NCBI GenBank assembly: GCA_052400685.1
Contig: JBQTGJ010000001.1
DNA: 64,000 nt
Reading direction: 5' to 3' (one strand)
Origin: CAZHHH01 sp052400685
GTDB lineage: Bacteria > Bacteroidota > Bacteroidia > Bacteroidales > Marinilabiliaceae
The notes beneath the pieces are model-generated. The model did no database searches. It was not told the origin of the DNA and saw nothing but the letters and a program-made list of their open reading frames with translations. Positions 34,960-42,093 of the stretch are shown piece after piece. The position numbers and the translations under genes are program-made. The first letter of the stretch is position 1. The number at the start of each line of letters is the position of its first letter.

Positions 34960-35325
34960 TTAATAAAACAGCCATTTAACTTTCCAGTGTGTGTCTGTAA
35001 TAAAGAAAATAAAGTAAGAGACCATAAGACTAATGGCAGCTATACGATGATTTTTGTTCTGGGGTTCAAGAAAAAGGAATAAAAAAAGTAAAATAATTAA
35101 TTGAGCCAACATTGCCATAGTGGCAAATGTAAGTCCAAACCATTGTTTTTTGTGCTTCTTTTGACGATTAAAAAGCAGAGTGCTACAAATGAATACAACA
35201 CATAGCAACGACAGACAAATAAAATATTCTGTAAATACTACCCAGTTAGTTACCTGACCGATAAGAAAGCCTGCTAATAACAGGATAAGGCTTAAAATCG
35301 TTTCTTTGAGTAGTATTTGAACCAT
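34960..35325 (-). CDS. Small membrane protein upstream of atpB (AtpI-like position)
   Basis: A 121-residue protein with four predicted helices (ILSLILLLAGFLIGQV, VVFTEYFICLSLLCVVFICS, FATMAMLAQLIILLFLFLFL, AAISLMVSYFIFFITDTHW) and a basic loop RQKKHKKQW. Its size, topology and place before atpB match the hypothetical/AtpI-like protein normally found there in Bacteroidetes, which may assist c-ring assembly; sequence evidence for AtpI itself is weak. I chose the ATG at 35325. A GTG at 35349 is in frame but overlaps the hairpin at 35344-35381. Confidence 0.65.
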   Translation of the reverse strand: MVQILLKETILSLILLLAGFLIGQVTNWVVFTEYFICLSLLCVVFICSTLLFNRQKKHKKQWFGLTFATMAMLAQLIILLFLFLFLEPQNKNHRIAAISLMVSYFIFFITDTHWKVKWLFY

Positions 35326-35343
35326 TGCTGGTGAGTAAATTAA

Positions 35344-35381
35344 AATCACCTGCTACCATAATTTTTTTGGAGCAGGTGATT
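35344..35381 (-). terminator. Hairpin with T-rich tail in the leader of the ATP synthase operon
   Basis: On minus, AATCACCTGCT pairs perfectly over 11 bp with AGCAGGTGATT around a 16-nt loop and is followed by TTTAATTTA. This is terminator-like and lies 18 bp before the chosen ATG of the first gene. It could end upstream transcripts or act as an attenuator. Confidence 0.6.
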
Positions 35382-35444
35382 GTTAGTGTTTGTCCGAATA
35401 TTCGTATTGCAGATACGAGTGCTATGTTTTGATGCTTTTAAAAT

Positions 35445-35633
35445 TTGAAACGGGCCATGGGAATTGTTTCACACACAGAAGTACGATTATCCCGGCGAGT
35501 TCCATATGACCTTAAAAAACAAATTCTAAACATATGAAACGAACATGAATTTTAGCATTCTAAAATACACACAGGAGAATGATTAAAATTCATCGAGAGT
35601 TCCATATGACCATTGAAAGATAAATTTAAACAT
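35445..35633 (+). repeat. Family B repeat, two tandem units (about 89 and 100 bp)
   Basis: Unit 1 (35445-35533) runs from TTGAAACGGGCCATGGGAA to CAAATTCTAAACAT. Unit 2 (35534-35633) runs from ATGAAACGAACATGAATTTT to AAATTTAAACAT. Both contain CGAGAGTTCCATATGACC or CGGCGAGTTCCATATGACC. Unit 2 has its own stem GAATTTTA/TAAAATTC. The array is followed again by ATGAAA. Confidence 0.7.
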
Positions 35634-35642
35634 ATGAAATAT

Positions 35643-35711
35643 GTGACTTTATAGTCGTAAATATCCGCTTTTACAGTACGCATAACGTCGAAGTTGAGTT
35701 TTATAGACAGA
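35643..35711 (+). repeat. Family A interspersed repeat, right-end fragment
   Basis: Contains TTTTACAGTACGCATAACG, then TCGAAGTTGAGTTTTATAGA and CAGA. These align with the GCATAACGCAGAAGTTGACT TTATAGACA end of complete copies. The right terminus is disturbed, and no left half is present. Confidence 0.5.
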
Positions 35712-35754
35712 TTTTTGTTATGCGATTTCGGTTTGGTATGAGGTTGATCTGGTT

Positions 35755-36132
35755 TTATTTTTTCACCTCAGTTAAAGGGGTTTGCATTTTCGCATCGGAT
35801 CCCATTGTACAGGTGCCGGTAAAAATTGCCCCCGGTTCAATTGATAATTTTGCGGCACGGATATCACCGTTAATTTTTGAACTTGACTGCATGGAGAGAA
35901 GTTCAGAAACAACCAACTTTCCGTTTACCGAACCCGAAATAATTGCGTTTGAACAGATGATTTCGCCTTTAACAAAGCCATTAACACCTACAACAACTTT
36001 TCCTTTGGAGCTCACGTTTCCTTCTATGTTTCCATCAATTTTAAAATCGCCATTGGTTTGTATGTTACCGACGATTTTAGTTCCCGGACCAATCATATTC
36101 GGGAGTTTGCTTTCCACCTCTGTTGTTTTCAT
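35755..36132 (-). CDS. Bactofilin (polymer-forming cytoskeletal protein)
   Basis: A 125-residue beta-helical scaffold protein that polymerises without nucleotide and often acts in cell-shape or envelope organisation. The hexapeptide-like repeats are clear: GTKIVGNIQTNGDFKIDGNI, EGNVSSKGKVVVGVNGFVKG, EIICSNAIISGSVNGKLVV and SSKINGDIRAAKLSIEPGAIF. Disordered charged ends flank the core. Bactofilin genes commonly precede the atp operon in Bacteroidetes. Here they are separated by repeat DNA. Confidence 0.93.
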   Translation of the reverse strand: MKTTEVESKLPNMIGPGTKIVGNIQTNGDFKIDGNIEGNVSSKGKVVVGVNGFVKGEIICSNAIISGSVNGKLVVSELLSMQSSSKINGDIRAAKLSIEPGAIFTGTCTMGSDAKMQTPLTEVKK

Positions 36133-36284
36133 CTTTTATGTTATTTGAGCCGTTGTTTTTGTCGGCGTGTGTTTTATATAACCCCAACCGCTATGTTTGT
36201 TGTGGGTAAATACTTTTTTGGTCAACAAATGTAAAAAAAAACAGAAAGGTTCTAAATAGAAAGGTTGAAATTCTCATACTATTT

Positions 36285-36426
36285 AGTGCTTACATGAAAA
36301 GTTCAAAAGCTACGTGAAGCTTGTCCTCAAAAAGATCCTTTATTTATATAAATACATATTTTCCTGACTTCGCAAGCCTTGAATTTGAACTTTATAACCA
36401 AACTCCCGACGTTATGGGCAGGCACT
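36285..36426 (-). repeat. Family A interspersed repeat (142 bp, reverse orientation)
   Basis: Read on minus it starts AGTGCCTGCCCATAACGTCG, includes AAGTTCAAATTCAAGGCTTG and CGAAGTCAGGAAAATATG, and ends GTAAGCACT. The outer ends are conserved and the inner hairpin is diverged. Its edge lies 3 bp from the stop codon of the cyclase gene. Confidence 0.7.
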
Positions 36427-36428
36427 GT

Positions 36429-37868
36429 TTAGTTTTTGCAATTGACCAACTGGCGTAATGTTCTTAAATGAATATTTTTAGCGTATTGTCGCATTTCTAA
36501 TGCTGTTGATGTGTAAAATTTATGGTTTGAGAGAAAGGAAATCTGACTTAAGAGCCACTCGTCCTTTTTTATGTGTGGATTAAATATCTTTTGTTCGTTA
36601 AAAAGTAATTCAGAGAGATTAAAAAAGTCGGCCCGTCCGAGATGATCTAAATCAGCATCTTTAATGATGCGTTCAAGAAGAGTTGTTGGTAGATGTTGTG
36701 GGTGGGTAGCGTTAATCAGCTTATTTATGTTTTTTGTTTGTTCAGGTGAATAACCAAAATTATTCAAAACCTCGGTGGCTATAATGGTACTGTGATATTC
36801 ATGGTTGTGATAATTGGTCAGGAATCCCGTATCGTGCATTAAAGCGGCTGTTTTTAATAAGAGCAGCTCCTCTTCATTTACTTTTTCATTCCGGGCCAGT
36901 ATTTCAACCTGGGTTAAAACGTCAATCGTGTGTCGTGCATTGTGGTATTTGATGTTTGTTGATAATTCAACGCTAAGTCTGTTTAAAACAGCTTCTTCCA
37001 GATGAATGAAGCGAATATGTTGCAGTCGTGTAAAGAAGGTTTGTGTCGGTATCAGTCCTGAGCCGTTTAGCGATAGCTCCGGTCGTATTGCTTTCACAAA
37101 GTACATGTCAATAGCGCCTTTGTACTTTATGGGCATTTGGCCACGGTACTCGCACACGAAAAAATCTTTAATCATTTGGTATGTGGAATCAGTTATATTG
37201 ATTTCACCGGCATTGCCCGACGATTCCATCCGGCTGGCCGTGTTAACGGTATCGCCCCAAATATCGAAGGTGGTTTTTTTCCGTCCTACCCTGCCGGCGA
37301 TAACCGGACCGGTATGTATTCCGATTCGTACTTCCCAGAAATCTTCATGCTGACGAGCTTTTTCTTCTCTGAGTTGTTTCATGTAAGTTTGTATTTCCAA
37401 TGCAGCCATTACCATTTCGATTGCATGTGAACTGTTTTTTTCCGGCAATCCCGATGCTGCCATGTAGGCATCACCTATTGTTTTTATTTTTTCAATGCCG
37501 TAATGGTCTACAATGTTGTCGAATCGGACAAAAAAATCATCGAGTTGATCAACCAGCATCTCGGGGTTTAGTCGTTCAACTATTTTTGTGAACCCTTGTA
37601 TGTCGGCAAATAGAACTGTAACGCTTTTATATCTTAATGTTTTAACATGGGGTTTTTTATCTTTTTGGATATAGGCATCATTTTCCGGGCCTGTTTTTAT
37701 GCGCAGCGCCAACGTTTTAATTTTCATTATTTCATTTACCCGTTTCTCAACCAACGCATCAATCCGCTTAAAGAACCATCGCCTGATTATTATACCGGTA
37801 ATAACCATAAGCAGGGTTAAACCTGAAATGGTTATTGTCTTCGGAATATGTTGAATGAGTTCAGCCAT
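36429..37868 (-). CDS. Class III adenylyl cyclase fused to a phosphodiesterase-like HD domain
   Basis: A 479-residue membrane-anchored protein with one N-terminal helix (TITISGLTLLMVITGIII). The cyclase domain (about 78-260) has metal Asp89 (FADIQGFTKI) and Asp133 (TIGDAY), adenine-specifying Lys129 and Asp202 (FDIWGDTVN), and transition-state Asn209 and Arg213: a complete adenylyl cyclase set. The C-terminal domain (about 300-460) has YHNARHTIDV (His309, His313, Asp316), LMHDTG (His345-Asp346) and KDADLDHLG (Asp404/Asp406). This is close to the YHNxxHxxDV and HD signature of class I cyclic-nucleotide phosphodiesterases. One protein may therefore make and break cAMP. The gene is isolated, with no sensor domain beyond the short anchor. 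Confidence 0.88.
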   Translation of the reverse strand: MAELIQHIPKTITISGLTLLMVITGIIIRRWFFKRIDALVEKRVNEIMKIKTLALRIKTGPENDAYIQKDKKPHVKTLRYKSVTVLFADIQGFTKIVERLNPEMLVDQLDDFFVRFDNIVDHYGIEKIKTIGDAYMAASGLPEKNSSHAIEMVMAALEIQTYMKQLREEKARQHEDFWEVRIGIHTGPVIAGRVGRKKTTFDIWGDTVNTASRMESSGNAGEINITDSTYQMIKDFFVCEYRGQMPIKYKGAIDMYFVKAIRPELSLNGSGLIPTQTFFTRLQHIRFIHLEEAVLNRLSVELSTNIKYHNARHTIDVLTQVEILARNEKVNEEELLLLKTAALMHDTGFLTNYHNHEYHSTIIATEVLNNFGYSPEQTKNINKLINATHPQHLPTTLLERIIKDADLDHLGRADFFNLSELLFNEQKIFNPHIKKDEWLLSQISFLSNHKFYTSTALEMRQYAKNIHLRTLRQLVNCKN

Positions 37869-38139
37869 CGATGTTGATTAATAAATGATCGTAAATCATT
37901 ATTTAGGTACCTATTAAAATATCTCAAAAAAGATAAGGAAATTAAACTGTTTTTTAATTACATTTAAGGCCTTTAAATTATTTTTGATGTTATTTTTTTG
38001 TAAAAAAAGTTATTGTAGGTGATTAAAGTGTTAATTTCAACCTGGATTTGGTAGTTTGAATAGCAAAAGAAGATTTATTATTTCTGATAATTTGAATGAT
38101 GTTTTTAAAACTCATAAATATTAACCTCAATTGATAAAT

Positions 38140-38973
38140 ATGGAAAGCCTGAACCATAGCATTGTTGTGCCCTATGATTTTACGGCAATGGCAAAGAATG
38201 CTGTAGCGCATTCTGTTATACTGGCGGCACGTTTAAAAGTGGGAGTTACCCTGTTGCATATTGCCAAGAAAAAAGATGAGATTGCTGGCAGGGAACGGGA
38301 TTTGGCAGCTGAGGTGGAAAAATTATCAGCCGAAATGGGTATTAAACCTGCTTTTCTGGTTCGTAATGGTTCTATTTTTAAAACCATTAATAAAGTGGCC
38401 AATGAGTTGGAAGCCACTATTATTGTGATGGGTACCCATGGTGTAAATGGGATGCAAAAGCTAACCGGGAGTCGTGCTTTAAAAGTTATTTTGGGTTCTA
38501 AAATTCCATTTTTAGTGGTTCAGGATGCACCTAAGCCAGGTTTAAGTTATCGCAATATTGTTTTCCCGGTTGATTTTAAAACTGAGAATAAGGAGAAGTT
38601 GAAGTGGGTACAATTTATGTCGCAATATTTTAGTTCCAACACCATTTTATTTGCCGATTCAAGTAAGGATGGTGTGGTTGAGCAGCGTACGCGTGCCAAT
38701 CTGCTTTTTTGTAAATCTTTTTTGGAAGAGAATAAAATTAATTATGAGTTGGTTTTGGCGGGGCATAATTTACCTTTTAGTGAGGAAACATTAAAACATG
38801 CCGTTGATAATGATGCAGATCTTATTATTATTATGACGTCTCGCGACATTGCTTTTCATGCTTATATTTTGGGTGCTCAGGAGCAGTATATGATTGCTAA
38901 TTCTGCGAAAATCCCTGTTATGGTAATTAATCCCCGAACCGATCTTATGAAGTATGGTTATAACAATTTCTAA
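38140..38973 (+). CDS. Universal stress protein with two UspA domains
   Basis: A 277-residue cytoplasmic tandem Usp. Domain 1 (about 5-140) begins SIVVPYDFTAMAKNAVAHSV and has the ATP-loop region IVMGTHGVNG followed by GSRALKVILGSKIPFLVVQ. Domain 2 (about 148-277) begins RNIVFPVDFKTENKEKLKWV but has a degenerate loop (IIIMTSRD), so it may not bind nucleotide. I chose the ATG at 38140; the in-frame TTG at 38131 is less likely. It is monocistronic, with a strong terminator at 39001-39036. Confidence 0.88.
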   Translation: MESLNHSIVVPYDFTAMAKNAVAHSVILAARLKVGVTLLHIAKKKDEIAGRERDLAAEVEKLSAEMGIKPAFLVRNGSIFKTINKVANELEATIIVMGTHGVNGMQKLTGSRALKVILGSKIPFLVVQDAPKPGLSYRNIVFPVDFKTENKEKLKWVQFMSQYFSSNTILFADSSKDGVVEQRTRANLLFCKSFLEENKINYELVLAGHNLPFSEETLKHAVDNDADLIIIMTSRDIAFHAYILGAQEQYMIANSAKIPVMVINPRTDLMKYGYNNF

Positions 38974-39000
38974 GATATTTTTCGTATTTGAATACTTTAC

Positions 39001-39036
39001 GAAACCCTTCTTTGTTTTATACTAAAGAAGGGTTTC
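39001..39036 (+). terminator. Terminator after the universal stress protein gene
   Basis: A perfect 13-bp stem GAAACCCTTCTTT (39001-39013) with its complement (39024-39036) and a 10-nt loop, followed by a short T-rich tract (TTGTGTAT). It is 28 bp past the stop codon. Confidence 0.75.
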
Positions 39037-39104
39037 TTGTGTATACGAAACAAATATTTTACCTTCACTACCGGTAATTTACGTCATAAAGAAGAGGGTA
39101 TTAT

Positions 39105-39683
39105 ATGGATTTAATTTTTGCTTCGCATAACAATCATAAAATAAGTGAGTTAAAGGCTATTCTGCCGGCGGGTTTTATTCTAAAAGGATTACCTGAGATG
39201 AATTATCTCGAAGAGATACCAGAAACCGGGGTTACTTTGGCTGAAAATGCGTTGATAAAGGCAAAAACTATTTTTAATCTGTTTGGGCTGAACACAATTT
39301 CCGATGACACAGGTCTCGAAATAGAAGCGCTTGATGGTGCTCCTGGAGTTTGGTCGGCTCGTTTTGCCGGTGAAGAAAGCAATTCGCAGAAGAATATGAA
39401 TAAGGTGCTGACGCTTCTTAACGATCAAACCAATCGAAAAGCGCAGTTTAAGACTGTAATTGCGCTCATTATGGATGGTACTGAATATTTGTTTGAAGGT
39501 GTGGTCAAAGGTTCTATTCTGAAGTCCCCACGTGGAAATGGAGGTTTTGGTTATGATCCGATTTTTGAGCCGGAAGGATACGACTGTTCTTTTGCTGAAA
39601 TGGCCCCTTCTGTAAAAAATAAAATTAGTCATCGGGGCCGCGCCGTCGAAGGCCTGCTTAATTTTTTAAAATCTGTTCAATGA
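39105..39683 (+). CDS. rdgB: XTP/dITP diphosphatase (RdgB/HAM1)
   Basis: House-cleaning nucleotide pyrophosphatase that removes dITP, dXTP and related non-canonical purine nucleotides. It has 192 residues with LIFASHNNHKISEL at the N-terminus, ISDDTGLEIEALDGAPGVWS (metal and base binding), SPRGNGGFGYDPIFEP and SHRGRA. All family motifs are intact. GAAGAGGG supplies a ribosome-binding site. Its stop overlaps the start of the next gene by 4 bp. Confidence 0.97.
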   Translation: MDLIFASHNNHKISELKAILPAGFILKGLPEMNYLEEIPETGVTLAENALIKAKTIFNLFGLNTISDDTGLEIEALDGAPGVWSARFAGEESNSQKNMNKVLTLLNDQTNRKAQFKTVIALIMDGTEYLFEGVVKGSILKSPRGNGGFGYDPIFEPEGYDCSFAEMAPSVKNKISHRGRAVEGLLNFLKSVQ

Positions 39684-42067
39684 TGACACGTAGCTTTTTT
39701 TCACGGTTTTTTTTGATGACGACCGTGTTTTGTTCTGTTGTAGCAAACGGCCAGTCGGATGGGCTTTGGCAGTCTTATTTTTCGTACGCCAATTGTTTTG
39801 ACATAGAAGAAACGGACACACAATGGATTGGGGCTACCAGTGTGGGTTTGATACGAGTAGAAAAAGCCGATTATTCGATATCAACTTATACAACTACCGA
39901 TGGTTTGTCTGATTTTGGAATATCCGCTATTCTTGGTTGGGGAAATCGTTTGTTTATAGGCTATGCTGATGGTAATATTGATATCTTACAAGATGGTACA
40001 ATTTTTAATATCAATGATTTGAAATTGAAAATAATGGCCGGTAGTAAGCAGATCAATCATTTTTTGGTAATAGATAATTTATTGTACTGTGCCACTGATT
40101 TTGGAATTTTGGTTTTGAATTTGGATAAATTGGAGGTTGTATCGACTTACTATATTGGTGATAATGCATCAAATTTAAAGGTTAATCAACTGGCTTCGGA
40201 TGGTGAGTATCTTTATGCGGCGACATCTGCGGGAGTGCTTAGAGCCTTACTGTCAGCAACAGACATTCACGTGTATACGGCATGGAATCTCTACTCACCT
40301 GACATTACAACTTATTCTTCGGTGGCTTTGTTCGGTGAAAAAGTGATGGCTGTGAAAGGCGATACAGGTACAGGCGCAACTCTGCTTCAGCTTACCGATG
40401 CAGGTGCAACAACGGTGACTTCGATAACAGGGTTTCAATCAATGGAAACGGATGCGAATCAGCTTTGGGTTGTTGGGAAATCTGAAGTACTAAAGTTTGA
40501 TGATTATTTGTCGAACATCCAGACTATTAAGAGTCCGTTGGTTAATGAAGTGTCACTTACAGCAAATTTTTCAGCTGTAGCATCGGATGGCGGCAAAGTA
40601 TGGCTGTCTGATCGCAGTAATGGCATTTTATTTTGGGAAAACGATCTATGGCAACAATTTTTGCCTCAGGGGCCGGTTAGTAATTATGCCAATCAAATTG
40701 CCTTTTTTAACAACAACTTATGGGTAATACCCGGAGGAATAACTTCATCCTGGAATAATTTGTATCGTTGGGCAGCGTTGTCGGTGCTGACCTACGACGG
40801 ATGGAGACAACTGACCAGAAATAACACGCCGGAATTAGATGCTTCGTTTGATATGATGTCAGTAGCATTTTCGGCTTCTGATCCCTCTAAGGTATATGCG
40901 AATTCATGGGGTAGTGGTGTTTTTGAAATAGAAATAGTGGACCATAAAGTTAGCGTTACCAATCATTTTTTCACTCCCGAAAACGGTCTTGTTAATATTA
41001 CTGGCGATGCGCGTCAGTATGTAAGGGTGGCAAGTTCGGCTTTCGACGAAAACAATGTTCTTTGGATGACCAATTCAGAAGTTGAGAATCCGATTGTCGC
41101 CTATTTTCCTGAGGAAGACAAGTGGCAACGATATTCTTATGGTGCTATAAGTAAAAATCAGGGACTTATGCCTTTGATTAATACGTCGTGGGGCGATAAG
41201 TGGTTGTCTATTCGGAGAGGTACTTCTACAGGGCTTTTTGTGTGGAATGATAATGATACCCCCGAAGATCAAACCGATGATTATTATAAAAGCGCGGTGT
41301 CGCCAGAAGCTGACGATGACCCTCGCAATTTGGGACAATTTTTATTAATTGATGGTGATGGAGAGGAAGTCACCAATAATGTGTATGCCATTGCCGAGGA
41401 TTTGAACCGACAAATTTGGCTGGGGACTGATAAAGGTGTGTTGGTTAATTATCAGCCTTATACGCTGCTTACGGATGACTCGGCTCCTGTTTTTTCGCGT
41501 ATTAAAATAGCCCGTGACGATGGATCGGGTCGGGCTGATTATCTTCTTGGTGAAGAGTCTGTTACAAGTATTGCTGTTGATCCGGGTAATCGTAAGTGGC
41601 TGGGGACTATGGGGTCGGGCGTTTTTCTGGTCTCGGCCGATGGAAGTGAACAACTTAATGCTTTTAATACCACAAACAGTCCATTGCCTTCCGATTATAT
41701 AAACGATATCACGATTGATGAGAATACCGGCGAAGTGTTTATTGCCACCGGTGCAGGTATTGTTTCTTATCAGGGGCAGGCCACCAAAGGCGAGACTACT
41801 TTTTCACAAATGTATGTATATCCCAATCCCGTTCGTCCAAATTTTGAAGGAGACATTACGATTACGGGTTTGATGACAAATACCAATGTTAAAATTACGG
41901 ATACAGCGGGTCGTTTGGTGTATGAAACGACCTCAGTTGGTGGGCAGGCTTTTTGGGATGGCCGTAATTTTTGGGGCCAAAAGGTTAAAACTGGAGTTTA
42001 TCTTATTTTTGTTGCGACGGCCGATGGTTCTGTCTCTGATGTGACAAAGGTGGCTGTCGTACGCTGA
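39680..42067 (+). CDS. porZ: PorZ-like type IX secretion system protein
   Basis: A 795-residue secreted protein with a signal peptide (cleavage near VVANGQS). It contains two beta-propeller domains with HTCS-like blades (TQWIGATSVGLIRVE, QIWLGTDKGVLVNY, RKWLGTMGSGVFLV). The C-terminal beta-sandwich resembles a T9SS sorting domain (YVYPNPVRPNFEGDITITG, then GRLVYETTSVGGQAFWDGRN and KVKTGVYLIFVATADGS). Porphyromonas gingivalis PorZ has the same length and architecture and belongs to the surface attachment (sortase) complex. Identification rests on architecture and the C-terminal motifs. A secreted propeller protein of other function is the alternative. It is translationally coupled to rdgB. Confidence 0.75.
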   Translation: MMTRSFFSRFFLMTTVFCSVVANGQSDGLWQSYFSYANCFDIEETDTQWIGATSVGLIRVEKADYSISTYTTTDGLSDFGISAILGWGNRLFIGYADGNIDILQDGTIFNINDLKLKIMAGSKQINHFLVIDNLLYCATDFGILVLNLDKLEVVSTYYIGDNASNLKVNQLASDGEYLYAATSAGVLRALLSATDIHVYTAWNLYSPDITTYSSVALFGEKVMAVKGDTGTGATLLQLTDAGATTVTSITGFQSMETDANQLWVVGKSEVLKFDDYLSNIQTIKSPLVNEVSLTANFSAVASDGGKVWLSDRSNGILFWENDLWQQFLPQGPVSNYANQIAFFNNNLWVIPGGITSSWNNLYRWAALSVLTYDGWRQLTRNNTPELDASFDMMSVAFSASDPSKVYANSWGSGVFEIEIVDHKVSVTNHFFTPENGLVNITGDARQYVRVASSAFDENNVLWMTNSEVENPIVAYFPEEDKWQRYSYGAISKNQGLMPLINTSWGDKWLSIRRGTSTGLFVWNDNDTPEDQTDDYYKSAVSPEADDDPRNLGQFLLIDGDGEEVTNNVYAIAEDLNRQIWLGTDKGVLVNYQPYTLLTDDSAPVFSRIKIARDDGSGRADYLLGEESVTSIAVDPGNRKWLGTMGSGVFLVSADGSEQLNAFNTTNSPLPSDYINDITIDENTGEVFIATGAGIVSYQGQATKGETTFSQMYVYPNPVRPNFEGDITITGLMTNTNVKITDTAGRLVYETTSVGGQAFWDGRNFWGQKVKTGVYLIFVATADGSVSDVTKVAVVR

Positions 42068-42093
42068 TTTTTTTGAAATGATAATTTAGTAGT

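Larger units (their letters stand above)
35382..35754. other. Repeat-filled gap between bactofilin and ATP synthase genes
   Basis: Between the operon-leader hairpin and the bactofilin stop there is no ORF. Most of the space is a family B tandem pair (35445-35633) and a truncated family A copy (35643-35711). The AtpZ-like gene often found here in relatives was not found on either strand. Confidence 0.6.
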
